Below, piece by piece: positions 1 to 8,752 of a stretch of 64,000 nucleotides of DNA; position 1 is the stretch's first letter; every line of letters starts with the position of its first letter. The stretch is from Corynebacterium sp. NML98-0116 (lineage in GTDB: Bacteria; Actinomycetota; Actinomycetes; Mycobacteriales; Mycobacteriaceae). Under the pieces are notes generated by a model. The model saw only the letters and a program-made list of their open reading frames with translations. It made no database searches and was not told where the DNA came from. The DNA lies in the NCBI RefSeq assembly GCF_001767255.1, contig NZ_CP017639.1:890875-954874 (forward strand), in the 5' to 3' direction. Position numbers and translations under genes: made by a program.

Positions 1-522
1 GTTCTTTACAACAAGCTCCAGTGTTCCCTCAGGACCAACTGCGAAGAGTTTATCCTGGCCGAGCACCTTCAGGCTCGTGGTCTGCTTCAGCAAGTCGCTG
101 GTGGTGTTTTCCCAGATGGTGTCCTCAGACGGGCATGCCTTCCTCGTCGTCGGCGTCTTGAACGTGGAGACCGCACCAGTTGCTTCGTCAATGGTGAAGC
201 CGACGCCGTAGCCGTTGCATGGACCGCCTACAAGCACGTAGCCCTTATCTTCCTTGACAAATTGGACAGTAGCGCCGTCATACAACGGCAGCGGTGCCCA
301 GGTGGTGTTCAGTGCGGTGGTGAGCGCCTCACCAGTCGCTGGTACTGCCTCCTTCGGCGCGTCGGTGCCAACGCTCGGCACGTCTACCTTTGAGCTGCCA
401 AGCTGGCCACTTGAGGCAATGATGCCAAGTCCGACGGCCAGCGAAATCAGTGTTGTGAGGACTGGCAGGATCCATTGGGCAACGTCTTGTGGCAGATTCT
501 TCAAAAATGGGGGAGTATTCAT
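1..522 (-). CDS. Membrane-anchored META-domain protein (partial, C-terminus cut by window edge)
   Basis: The reverse strand is open from an ATG at 522 down to position 1 (174 codons, no stop reached). The protein starts with a short cytoplasmic stretch and one hydrophobic segment at about residues 15-35 (ILPVLTTLISLAVGLGII), followed by a polar linker and a domain with the META/HslJ pattern: a CNGYG motif, a TIDEATG turn, a TTRKAC motif and a repeated LxLxxxDxLFAVxPEGTLEL-like strand. META domains are found in secreted or lipoprotein-like stress proteins of unclear biochemical role. It is divergent from ftsY, whose start lies about 80 bp away. The call of the domain rests on motif recognition only; the function is unknown. 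Confidence 0.75.
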   Translation of the reverse strand, partial: MNTPPFLKNLPQDVAQWILPVLTTLISLAVGLGIIASSGQLGSSKVDVPSVGTDAPKEAVPATGEALTTALNTTWAPLPLYDGATVQFVKEDKGYVLVGGPCNGYGVGFTIDEATGAVSTFKTPTTRKACPSEDTIWENTTSDLLKQTTSLKVLGQDKLFAVGPEGTLELVVKN

Positions 523-600
523 AAACCTTATTCAACCACGTTGTTGGCATAAATGGGGTATTCCACACAGTTTTTGGGCGCCTTTGGCACTATGGAAGTC

Positions 601-2184
601 ATGACTACGTACTCGTTATGGATTGCAATCGCAGCTGTGGTGCTCGTGATTCTCATTGTGGGCATCATCATTGTTGGCAATAAACGGAAATCGGCAAAGT
701 CTGTTTCCTTTGAAAAGACCGAGGAGCCGAAAGAACTTACCCAGCAGGAGAAGTCTGGAAACTACCAGGCAAAGGGGGGTTTTAATTTCGCTCAAGCAGG
801 AGTGAAGGAAAAGGAACCTATCCCGCGTGTCGACGCCCCCTCCGATCCGAAGCCCGCTCAGGCTGTGCCAATGCCGGAGCCTGAGCCGCTTGTAGACGAG
901 GGGTCGACGTCTGAGCCTGCGCCTGAGCCGGAGCCAGTTGAGGAAACCCAGTCCGAAAAGCCTGAGCCGGTGGCTGTACCGGAACCGCAGGCCGACCCTG
1001 AACCTGCAGTAGAACCGAAACCTGAGGTTGAGAAGGAGCCGGAACCGACACTGGTCGCGGAAGAGCCAAAGGCGCCCGCGCCTGCAGAACCCGCCTCCGA
1101 CGAAGCAGACGTCGAACACCAAGACATCGAAGAAGCACAAGAGGCAGCGGACGCAGCCGCAGCAACGGTCGACGGGGCGGAACGTGCCCTGGAAGACGGC
1201 GCCGAACCGACCGAGGACGCAATTGTCAGCGAACCAGTCTCCTCCGAGCCTGTCGAGGCAATCGCGCCAGCCGCAGGCCGGATGGGCAAGCTGCGCGGGC
1301 GCCTGTCGCGCTCGCAGAACGCGATTGGCCAAGGGCTGCTTGGCATTCTTACCGCGGGCGACCTCGACGAGGACGCGTGGGAAGAGATCGAAGACACCCT
1401 CATCATGGCGGATATCGGTGCGGATCTGACCATGCGCATTACCGATGCACTGCGTCAGAAGATTGCCGAGCGAGGCGTGGCATCTGAGGCTGAAGGACGC
1501 GCAATGCTGCGGGAAACCCTGATCGAAGCCGCGAAGCCAGAGCTCGATCGTTCGATTCACGCAATGCCGAACGAAGGCAAGCCCGCTGTGATCCTGGTAG
1601 TCGGCGTCAACGGCACGGGTAAGACCACCACGACGGGCAAGCTTGCACGCGTACTCGTAGCGATGGGCCACTCGGTGGTACTTGGCGCTGCGGATACATT
1701 CCGCGCTGCTGCGGCAGACCAACTGGAGACGTGGGGGCGTCGGGTAGGCGCCTCTACGGTCCGCGGAGCAGAAGGCGCGGACCCTGCCTCTGTCGCGTTC
1801 GACGCCGTGGCGACCGGCGTGCAAGAGGGTGCGGATGTCGTGCTTGTAGACACAGCGGGGCGTCTGCACACCTCGACTGGCTTGATGGATCAGCTGGGTA
1901 AGGTGAAACGGGTCGTCGAAAAGAAATCCACTGTTGATGAGGTGCTCCTGGTACTGGATGCAACGGTTGGACAAAACGGCATTGCGCAGGCGCGAGTGTT
2001 CCGAGAGGTCGTTGATATCACCGGTGTGGTGCTGACGAAGCTGGACGGTACCGCGAAGGGCGGCATTGTGTTCCAGGTACAAGAGGAACTGGGTGTGCCG
2101 GTCAAACTTGTGGGTCTTGGCGAAGGCGCCGATGACCTCGCGCCGTTTGAAGTAGAGAGCTTTGTGGATGCTCTGCTGGGATAG
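601..2184 (+). CDS. ftsY: Signal recognition particle receptor FtsY
   Basis: SRP receptor GTPase that docks SRP-ribosome complexes at the membrane for co-translational insertion. With the start used here the protein has 527 residues: an N-terminal transmembrane helix (about 5-30), a basic stretch, a long Pro/Glu-rich linker (about 60-210), the helical N domain and the G domain with P-loop GVNGTGKTT (from residue 335), DTAGR and TKLDG motifs. The start is uncertain: in-frame ATGs lie at 553, 592 and 601 and none has a well-spaced Shine-Dalgarno sequence; 601 puts the membrane helix at the very N-terminus. The partner ffh follows after 95 bp. Family membership is certain. Confidence 0.95.
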   Translation: MTTYSLWIAIAAVVLVILIVGIIIVGNKRKSAKSVSFEKTEEPKELTQQEKSGNYQAKGGFNFAQAGVKEKEPIPRVDAPSDPKPAQAVPMPEPEPLVDEGSTSEPAPEPEPVEETQSEKPEPVAVPEPQADPEPAVEPKPEVEKEPEPTLVAEEPKAPAPAEPASDEADVEHQDIEEAQEAADAAAATVDGAERALEDGAEPTEDAIVSEPVSSEPVEAIAPAAGRMGKLRGRLSRSQNAIGQGLLGILTAGDLDEDAWEEIEDTLIMADIGADLTMRITDALRQKIAERGVASEAEGRAMLRETLIEAAKPELDRSIHAMPNEGKPAVILVVGVNGTGKTTTTGKLARVLVAMGHSVVLGAADTFRAAAADQLETWGRRVGASTVRGAEGADPASVAFDAVATGVQEGADVVLVDTAGRLHTSTGLMDQLGKVKRVVEKKSTVDEVLLVLDATVGQNGIAQARVFREVVDITGVVLTKLDGTAKGGIVFQVQEELGVPVKLVGLGEGADDLAPFEVESFVDALLG

Positions 2185-2279
2185 CCTGGCGTGATGTGAA
2201 CAGTTGGGCGGAAAGGCGCTAGGCTAGGTGCGTTCTGTCTCATTACCGAAGAATGAATTAGTTAAGGGAGCAACGCACT

Positions 2280-3881
2280 GTGTTCGAGTCACTGTCTGAC
2301 CGCTTACAATCAGCGCTTGGAGGCTTGCGCGGCAAAGGCAAGCTCACCGAGGCTGACATTAACGCCACAGCACGTGAGATTCGGATCGCGCTGCTGGAGG
2401 CTGACGTCTCGCTGACTGTCGTACGCGCCTTCATTAAGCGCGTGAAAGAGCGCGCTTTGGGCTCCGACGTTTCAGAGGCGCTGAACCCGGCACAGCAAGT
2501 GGTCAAGATTGTTGACCAGGAGCTGACCGCCATTTTGGGCGGAGAGACTCGACGCCTCAACTTTGCAAAGACGCCACCGACCGTCATCATGCTGGCAGGT
2601 CTACAGGGAGCTGGTAAGACCACCCTGGCAGGTAAGTTGTCCCGCCACCTGGCAAAACAAGGACACACACCGCTGCTGGTGGCCTGTGACCTCCAGCGCC
2701 CGGGCGCGGTGCAGCAGCTCCAGATTGTGGGTGAGCGCGCCGAGGTTGCAACGTTCGCTCCGGATCCTGGCACGTCCATAGACTCGTTTGAGCACGAGAT
2801 GGGCACTTCCCACGGCGACCCCGTCGCGGTGGCGCAGGCTGGTATTGAGCACGCGAAGCAAAACAAGCACGACGTGGTGATCATCGATACCGCGGGTCGT
2901 TTGGGTATTGACGAAACGCTGATGACGCAGGCCCGTAACATCCGTGATGCAGTCCAGCCTGATGAAGTCCTGTTTGTGATCGATGCGATGATCGGTCAGG
3001 ACGCGGTCACGACTGCGCAGGCCTTCGCAGACGGCGTGGACTTTACCGGCGTTGTGCTGACGAAGCTCGACGGTGACGCCCGCGGTGGTGCAGCCCTGTC
3101 CATCCGTGAAGTCACCGGCAAGCCGATCCTATTCGCGTCCACAGGTGAGAAGCTCGATGACTTTGATGTCTTCCACCCGGAGCGCATGTCGAGTCGCATC
3201 CTCGGTATGGGCGACCTGCTCTCACTCATTGAGCACGCGGAGACCGTCTTCGACCAGAAGGAAGCTGAGGAGGCCGCGAGCCGACTCGGCACTGGGGAGC
3301 TCACGCTTGAAGACTTCCTGAACCAGATGCTGATGATCCGCCGCATGGGCCCGATCGGCAATCTGCTCAAGATGATGCCTGGCGGCAAGCAGATGAACCA
3401 GATGGCGGACATGGTTGATGAGAAGCAGCTGGACCGCATCCAGGCAATCATCCGCGGTATGACGCCTCAGGAACGCGCGAACCCGAAGATCCTTAATGCG
3501 TCGCGCAGGAAGCGCATCGCTGCTGGTTCCGGCGTGAAAGTCTCTGACGTCAACCAGCTCGTTGAACGCTTTTTCGAGGCGAAGAAGATGATGGGCGCGA
3601 TGGCCAACCAGTTCGGCCTACCAGGAATGCCGGGCATGGGTGGCGGACGCTCCGCGACGAAGAAAAAGCCCAAGGGACGCAGGGGCAAGAACGGGAAGCG
3701 CAAGCCCGCGAAGCGCCGTGGTGGAGGCCCGAAGATGCCGGGCATGCCACAGATGCCGGGCATGCCTGGCATGGAGGATCTGCAGAAGATGCAGGAACAA
3801 CTTCCTCCGGGTATGGAGGGGCTTGACCTCAACAATCTTGACTTCGGCGCAGCGATGAAGCGCATGGGCAAGAAGAAGTAG
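2280..3881 (+). CDS. ffh: Signal recognition particle protein Ffh (SRP54)
   Basis: GTPase subunit of SRP that binds 4.5S RNA and emerging signal peptides. The 533 residues show an N domain, a G domain with P-loop GLQGAGKTT (107-115), DTAGR and TKLDG, and a methionine-rich M domain. The tail after the M domain carries repeated PGMP units and a strongly basic KKKPKGRRGK-like stretch, a longer C-terminus than in E. coli Ffh. It begins with GTG at 2280 behind an AAGGGAG ribosome binding site. It lies downstream of ftsY in the same direction and ends at a strong hairpin terminator. Confidence 0.97.
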   Translation: MFESLSDRLQSALGGLRGKGKLTEADINATAREIRIALLEADVSLTVVRAFIKRVKERALGSDVSEALNPAQQVVKIVDQELTAILGGETRRLNFAKTPPTVIMLAGLQGAGKTTLAGKLSRHLAKQGHTPLLVACDLQRPGAVQQLQIVGERAEVATFAPDPGTSIDSFEHEMGTSHGDPVAVAQAGIEHAKQNKHDVVIIDTAGRLGIDETLMTQARNIRDAVQPDEVLFVIDAMIGQDAVTTAQAFADGVDFTGVVLTKLDGDARGGAALSIREVTGKPILFASTGEKLDDFDVFHPERMSSRILGMGDLLSLIEHAETVFDQKEAEEAASRLGTGELTLEDFLNQMLMIRRMGPIGNLLKMMPGGKQMNQMADMVDEKQLDRIQAIIRGMTPQERANPKILNASRRKRIAAGSGVKVSDVNQLVERFFEAKKMMGAMANQFGLPGMPGMGGGRSATKKKPKGRRGKNGKRKPAKRRGGGPKMPGMPQMPGMPGMEDLQKMQEQLPPGMEGLDLNNLDFGAAMKRMGKKK

Positions 3882-3897
3882 TCAGCAAAACGCTGAA

Positions 3898-3931
3898 GGG
3901 CCGGTACGGGCATCCGTACCGGCCCTTTGCT
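3898..3931 (+). terminator. Rho-independent terminator after ffh
   Basis: A 12-bp perfect stem (GGGCCGGTACGG at 3898-3909 with its complement at 3914-3925) and 4-nt loop, followed by TTTGCT. It starts 16 nt after the ffh stop and lies between convergent ffh and the acyltransferase gene, so it may act in both directions. Confidence 0.85.
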
Positions 3932-3945
3932 ATCATGCTCGCACG

Positions 3946-6111
3946 CTACTGCGTAGCGGGTGCGTCCATCTCCAAGCTCGGTGTGGGATCCGTGGCGGGC
4001 CCCGGGAGCAGGCCTAGCTCTTCGAAGATAGGCATCAGCTCAGCCCACAGAAGCGGAGCGAGCGTTGCTGCGTAGGCGTTCGAGATGTGGTTCTGGTCGC
4101 GGTAGATGTACACGTTGCCACGCTGTGGCGGGCAAAACTTGTCGTCGCAGAACCAGTCAGCGGTATCGATGGACCACTGGTGATTCTCGGGCAAGAGGTA
4201 CGAGGTTGCTGGGTCCTCGGGCCCGTAGACTGTGCTGCGCAGTGCTGAGCAGTCGCGTTCGGAGGCACCAGCAACGATGCAGAGGTTCGGGTCCATAGGA
4301 TCGCCTTCTGGGGTGAACATCCATGGGTTATCGCGCAAACCAACGAACGGGATGCCGTAGTAGGCGAAGTTCTGCCACAGGTTCGCGTAGGCATCGGGGA
4401 CCTTGTCCGTGGAAAACGCTGCACCGCCCGCGTGGCCCTCGGGGCGTGTGGAGTTTGAAATCACCAGGTCCGGGTTCATCTCGACGATATTCTGGAACGC
4501 AAGCTCCGACCATTGAGCACATACATCGCTGACGAACTCGTCTCTGTCGGCACCGCCGATGACAATCGGGCACTCCTGGCGCACGTACGGAACGACCCGG
4601 AAATGGTGTTCTTTTCCTAGCTTGTCGAGGGGCACGACGTACGGCTCGATGTGGGACCCACCGGTCATCACTACAGTGACGTCGGACTCGAGGTCGCCGT
4701 ACTGGCAGTCGGGACGAGGCATGTCCGTTGCCGGTTGGGGGATCATGATCATGCACTCGTCTACGCCGATAGGTGGGTAGATGCCCGCAATCAGGGCCGG
4801 ATCGGGCTGTGGCTTGACGTCTGGGACTTCAGCACCAGCAATGGCGAGGGCGCCCGGGTAAAGGTCCTCCGGAAGATCGCGGTCTGCGTCCTCGATGCGC
4901 TGATTCCAAAGCGGTTGGATTGCAAAAATAGTGGCAACGAGCACGGAAACCAACACGCCGCCGCCTGCGCGGCCAATGCCGGTGCGGGTGCGCAGCGTCG
5001 AGCGGGCGTCGATAACCGGTGTATCGGTCGATTGCGGGCGCTTGCGGTGTTGACGCAGCGGGTCTTCTACCAGCAGGTGCGTGACGTGTGCGAGTCCGAG
5101 CGAAACCGCGATGACGAGGGTGCCAACCCACCACGGAGGAGTCCCGAACCCTCCAGCAAGAGTGACAATGATGAGCAACGGCCAGTGCCAAAGATAGAGG
5201 GAATAGGCGATGCTGCCTAGCCACGTCATCGGCTTCGACGCCAGAATGTTTGAGACCGAGTTCTGGTTGCCACTCATGACAATCAGCGCGGCGCCAGTGA
5301 GTGGCAGCAGCGTGACAGGGCCGGGGAACGCGAGTGAAGTGGTGACGACGATGCCGGTAAGCGAAATCATCAGAACGCCAAGGCCCGCAGTCCACGCGGC
5401 TGTGCGCTGTGGCAGGCAACGGCTGGTTGGTACGAAGGCAAGCAACCCACCGAGCGCGAGCTCCCACGCACGGGAGAAGGTGGAGTAGTAGTTCTGGCCC
5501 GTACCGACGAAGCCGAAGCGCGCAGCGTATGCGAACGAAGCAACGGTGATAATGGCGAGCAGCGTGATCGCGCCTCGCTTGGCAATGACAGCCGGGACTT
5601 TGCACTTCCAGATCAAGAAGGCCAGCAGCGTCCCCAACAAAATAGCGAAAACGTAGAACTGGCCCTGCACACTCATTGACCACAGGTGTTGCAGCGGCGA
5701 GGTGTCCTGGCTTGCCGCCGCATAATCCGCATCTTGGGCGATCAGCTCCCAGTTTTGGTAGTACAGCATGGAGGCTGTGAACTGCTTGGAGAGTTCCACA
5801 CCCATCAGCTCGGGGGCGAGCAGCATCACGCCAAGCATGGTTGCCAGGACAGTGAGCGCAAGTGCTGGAACGAGGCGTCGAATAGTGCGCCACAGTGGCC
5901 ACCAGGGGTTGAGGCTTGGGTTTGGGCGCATTGCGTAGCGGATCTGGCCGCCGAGGAAGAAGTATCCAGACAGTAGCAAGAAGACGTCGACGCCGCCTGA
6001 GACTCGGCCGACGTAGACGTGGAACAAGACGACTAGTGCGATAGCAAAGCCTCGAAGCCCGTCAAGGTCGACGCGGTATGCGGTTGAGCGTTTCGTGCTC
6101 GGTGCAGGCAT
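3946..6111 (-). CDS. OafA/YrhL-type membrane acyltransferase with C-terminal SGNH domain
   Basis: The 721 residues begin with an acyltransferase-3 domain: the LDGLRGFAIALVVLFH motif carrying the conserved His, then about ten hydrophobic segments up to residue ~400, then an extracytoplasmic SGNH-hydrolase-like domain. Such proteins move acyl groups across the membrane and O-acylate envelope glycans or lipids. In the SGNH part block I reads TGGSH, so the usual Asp before the nucleophile Ser is Gly; the block V pair appears as DQNHIS near residue 680. It is convergent with ffh and divergent from rpsP, apparently an insertion in an otherwise conserved ffh-rpsP neighbourhood. The acceptor cannot be told from sequence. 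Confidence 0.88.
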   Translation of the reverse strand: MPAPSTKRSTAYRVDLDGLRGFAIALVVLFHVYVGRVSGGVDVFLLLSGYFFLGGQIRYAMRPNPSLNPWWPLWRTIRRLVPALALTVLATMLGVMLLAPELMGVELSKQFTASMLYYQNWELIAQDADYAAASQDTSPLQHLWSMSVQGQFYVFAILLGTLLAFLIWKCKVPAVIAKRGAITLLAIITVASFAYAARFGFVGTGQNYYSTFSRAWELALGGLLAFVPTSRCLPQRTAAWTAGLGVLMISLTGIVVTTSLAFPGPVTLLPLTGAALIVMSGNQNSVSNILASKPMTWLGSIAYSLYLWHWPLLIIVTLAGGFGTPPWWVGTLVIAVSLGLAHVTHLLVEDPLRQHRKRPQSTDTPVIDARSTLRTRTGIGRAGGGVLVSVLVATIFAIQPLWNQRIEDADRDLPEDLYPGALAIAGAEVPDVKPQPDPALIAGIYPPIGVDECMIMIPQPATDMPRPDCQYGDLESDVTVVMTGGSHIEPYVVPLDKLGKEHHFRVVPYVRQECPIVIGGADRDEFVSDVCAQWSELAFQNIVEMNPDLVISNSTRPEGHAGGAAFSTDKVPDAYANLWQNFAYYGIPFVGLRDNPWMFTPEGDPMDPNLCIVAGASERDCSALRSTVYGPEDPATSYLLPENHQWSIDTADWFCDDKFCPPQRGNVYIYRDQNHISNAYAATLAPLLWAELMPIFEELGLLPGPATDPTPSLEMDAPATQ

Positions 6112-6469
6112 GCTGAAAAACCTCGTGTACTCTCAGATTGTTTCGCGCCCTCATTACGCTTCATGCTATTTTTCGGCGGGCAACTGAAAAGACGATACCC
6201 GCAACAGGCAGGCAAATGGTAACTATCTGCCTAGATAACAAGTCCTGTTTGGGAATTGGTTCGCTATGGGGTAACCTCTTTCAGGTTGATTATCTGTGTA
6301 TGCAGGTTTTGAACAGGACCAAACTGCGTTCGCGTTGGACCCGTCACGTGCAGAGATGTGCGATGTCGCCCAACCAGTCACGCGCAGGGTAAAGAAGAAG
6401 GGTTGAACCGGCCCGCCTATCGTGTTGGCGGGTGTCTGTACTGCCCGGTGACCGTAAAGGAAGATTTTC
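6112..6469. other. 358-bp intergenic region between the acyltransferase and rpsP
   Basis: No convincing gene. It must hold the divergent promoters of the acyltransferase and rpsP. It contains a possible rpsP promoter (6249-6277) and a small hairpin 6412-6432 (CCCGCC with GGCGGG, 9-nt loop) about 40 nt before the rpsP start, which would lie in the mRNA leader. Confidence 0.5.
6249..6277 (+). promoter_or_regulatory. Possible rpsP promoter
   Basis: TTGGGA at 6249-6254, a 17-bp spacer, then TAACCT at 6272-6277. The spacing is right but both boxes deviate from consensus, and the leader would be about 190 nt long. Weak prediction. Confidence 0.3.
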
Positions 6470-6964
6470 ATGGCTGTAAAGATTAAGCTGCAGCGCGTCG
6501 GTAAGATCCGTAACGCGCAGTACCGTGTTGTTATCGCTGATGCGAAGGCTCGTCGTGATGGCAAGGTTGTCGAGAACATCGGCATCTACCACCCGAAGCA
6601 GGAGCCTTCCCTCATCAAGATCGACTCCGAGCGTGCTCAGTACTGGCTCGGCGTTGGTGCGCAGCCGACCGAGCCTGTGCTCGCTCTGCTGAAGATCACC
6701 GGCGACTGGCAGAAGCACAAGGGCCTCGACGGTGCTGAGGGCACCCTCAAGGTTGCTGAGGAGAAGCCATCCAAGCTTGACCTGTTCAACAAGGCTCTCG
6801 AGGAGGCCAACAACGGCCCGACCGCTGAAGCGATCACCGAGAAGCGCAAGAAGGCGAAGGAAGAGGCTGAGGCCAAGGCTGCCGCAGAGGCTGAGGCAGC
6901 TGCAGCTGCTGAGGCTGCGGAGTCCGCTGAAGAGGAGTCCCCGGCTGAGGAGTCCGAGGACTAA
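6470..6964 (+). CDS. rpsP: 30S ribosomal protein S16 with acidic C-terminal tail
   Basis: Small-subunit protein needed for 30S assembly. Residues 1-85 match S16 (starts [20 protein letters not shown]). The protein is 164 residues, about twice the usual ~82: after residue ~85 comes a linker and then a Lys/Ala/Glu-rich tail ending in [10 protein letters not shown], predicted to be a charged helix or disordered. ATG at 6470 follows AAAGGAAG (6456-6463). It is transcribed alone: a strong terminator follows, and rimM has its own predicted promoter. No KH-domain gene sits between rpsP and rimM, although one does in mycobacteria. Confidence 0.97.
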   Translation: MAVKIKLQRVGKIRNAQYRVVIADAKARRDGKVVENIGIYHPKQEPSLIKIDSERAQYWLGVGAQPTEPVLALLKITGDWQKHKGLDGAEGTLKVAEEKPSKLDLFNKALEEANNGPTAEAITEKRKKAKEEAEAKAAAEAEAAAAAEAAESAEEESPAEESED

Positions 6965-6976
6965 TCCGAACCTCGC

Positions 6977-7024
6977 AACGGCACGTTCCCGATCCGTGTG
7001 GTCGGAGGGCGTGCCGTTTTTTTG
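6977..7024 (+). terminator. Rho-independent terminator after rpsP
   Basis: Stem AACGGCACG (6977-6985) pairs with CGTGCCGTT (7010-7018), followed by a run of T to 7023. It separates rpsP from rimM. Confidence 0.88.
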
Positions 7025-7047
7025 TTTGCGAAGTGGGCGTCGAAAAG

Positions 7048-7053
7048 TAGGGT
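7048..7053 (+). promoter_or_regulatory. -10 box of rimM (leaderless)
   Basis: TAGGGT lies 8 nt before the rimM ATG at 7062, just after the rpsP terminator; there is no Shine-Dalgarno sequence. Confidence 0.55.
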
Positions 7054-7061
7054 AATTGAGC

Positions 7062-7568
7062 ATGGAGCTACTGATTGGTCGGGTCGTGAAGACTCACGGT
7101 ATTAAGGGCGAAGTCGCGGTGGAAGTGCACACGGACCAGCCCGAGGTTCGCTTCGCGGTGGGCAGCAAGCTGCGCGGTACGCAAACGGGGAAGGAAGTTG
7201 AACTCACCGTTGCGACTGCCCGCCCGCACAAAGGACGCCTGTTGCTCAGCTTCGAAGAGGTGCCGGACCGTACCGCCGCTGAGGGGCTGCGAGGGCTGAA
7301 GTTCTTCGCGGCGCCGCTTGAACGCGGGGAGGACGCGGACCCGGATGAGTTCTACGATCACGAATTGATTGGACTGAACGTGCGTCTTGATGGGGAGCAG
7401 ATCGGGCAGGTCACAGGTGTGATGCATACGCCGGGGCGCCAGATTCTGGAGGTTGAGTACGACGGCCGTGAGGTCCTCGTGCCGTTCGTGAGCGATATTG
7501 TGCCCGAAGTTGATCTGGAGAAGGGCTTCCTGTCCATCACCCCGCCAGAGGGTTTACTCGATGTCTAG
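7062..7568 (+). CDS. rimM: Ribosome maturation factor RimM
   Basis: 16S rRNA processing factor that binds S19 in the 30S head. The 168 residues show the N-terminal RimM barrel (ELLIGRVVKTHGIKGEV) and a C-terminal PRC-barrel (from about residue 95, DHELIGLNVRL, then VLVPFVSDIVPEVDLEKG). ATG 7062 is chosen because the in-frame TTG at 7056 would add two residues without family support, and a -10 box sits 8 nt before the ATG. The 3' end overlaps the trmD start by 8 bp, so the two are translationally coupled. Confidence 0.96.
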   Translation: MELLIGRVVKTHGIKGEVAVEVHTDQPEVRFAVGSKLRGTQTGKEVELTVATARPHKGRLLLSFEEVPDRTAAEGLRGLKFFAAPLERGEDADPDEFYDHELIGLNVRLDGEQIGQVTGVMHTPGRQILEVEYDGREVLVPFVSDIVPEVDLEKGFLSITPPEGLLDV

Positions 7569-8748
7569 GCACACCTTGAGGCTCGATATTGTCACCATTT
7601 TTCCCGAATACCTTGAGCCGCTGCGCCACGCGTTGTTGGGCAAGGCGATTGAGCAGGGGATTGTGAGCGTCGGCGTGCATGATCTTCGACAGTGGGGGCT
7701 TGGTGTACATAAGTCTGTCGACGCCCCTCCGCTCGGCGGCGGGCCTGGTATGGTGATGCGCCCGGATGTGTGGGGTGAGGCGCTTGATGCCGTGGCAGCT
7801 GGCAACGAAGGTGAAGGGTTGCGTTCCGCCGCACCGCACCGCAATGACAAGGCCCGCCACGATGAGGTCCACGCCGTCGCGCCACGGCCGTATGAAGTTA
7901 GTGATGTCCGCGAAGGCGAGTCTGCTGAGCAACCACTGCTGATTGTGCCTACTCCGGCGGGATCGCCGTTTACGCAGCAGGATGCGCAGGCGTGGTCGCG
8001 CGAGTCCCACATCGTGTTTGCTTGTGGCCGCTACGAGGGCATTGACCAGCGCGTCTTTGTCGATGCCCAGAAACGCTACCGGGTGCGCGAGGTCTCTATC
8101 GGCGATTACGTGCTAATCGGCGGGGAGGTGGCTACGTTGGTGATCGCGGAGGCCGTCACCCGTCTGATCCCCGGGGTGCTGGGCAATACGCAGAGCCACG
8201 AGGACGATAGTTTTTCCGATGGGTTGCTTGAGGGACCGAGCTACACAAAGCCACGAACGTGGCGCGGGATCGGCGCCCCTGACGTGCTCTTTTCGGGTGA
8301 TCACGCCAAGGTGGAGCGCTACCGACGTGATGTATCGCTGCTGCGCACGCAGCAAGTCCGCCCGGAGCTATTGGACGCCGCCGAGCTCGATGAGGATGAC
8401 GAGTTTGCGCTGTACGGCCGCGACGTCGTGACGGCAATGCAGGTGCTCGTCGACGAGAAGCGCTGGCCGAAGGCGCGCAAGTCTTTGGCCCGTGCGTTGC
8501 GCAAGACTGGTTACCGCGAGCCCAAAATCTCACTGGAGCCGATCGGCCCGCACTGCGAGGATGAGTCGATTCTTGAGACCGATTACCTGTTGAAGGAGGG
8601 GCATCCGCCTCTTGAGTCTTTGTGCAGGCTCGAGGTGCGCGGCCGCACCGCGCTCGAGCTGGACGCTGCGACGCAAGCGGTGGTTGCAGGCCTGCCCAGA
8701 GGTACCTACTGGTACGGATCGACCCGCCTCGTGGATGGGAACGCATAA
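7561..8748 (+). CDS. trmD: tRNA (guanine-N1)-methyltransferase TrmD, enlarged
   Basis: Methylates G37 of tRNAs from SAM using the trefoil-knot SPOUT fold. The knot is clear: GGGPGMVM near residue 60, CGRYEGIDQR, then SIGDYVLIGGE and IPGVLGN. The protein has 395 residues against about 230-275 usually. Two additions explain this: a charged insert at about residues 81-128 between the GGG loop and the IVPTPAG strand, and a C-terminal extension at about residues 289-395 beyond the normal TrmD end, which I do not recognise. ATG 7561 overlaps the rimM stop. The gene is followed closely by tex, which has its own predicted promoter. Confidence 0.95.
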   Translation: MSRHTLRLDIVTIFPEYLEPLRHALLGKAIEQGIVSVGVHDLRQWGLGVHKSVDAPPLGGGPGMVMRPDVWGEALDAVAAGNEGEGLRSAAPHRNDKARHDEVHAVAPRPYEVSDVREGESAEQPLLIVPTPAGSPFTQQDAQAWSRESHIVFACGRYEGIDQRVFVDAQKRYRVREVSIGDYVLIGGEVATLVIAEAVTRLIPGVLGNTQSHEDDSFSDGLLEGPSYTKPRTWRGIGAPDVLFSGDHAKVERYRRDVSLLRTQQVRPELLDAAELDEDDEFALYGRDVVTAMQVLVDEKRWPKARKSLARALRKTGYREPKISLEPIGPHCEDESILETDYLLKEGHPPLESLCRLEVRGRTALELDAATQAVVAGLPRGTYWYGSTRLVDGNA

Positions 8749-8752
8749 GCAT

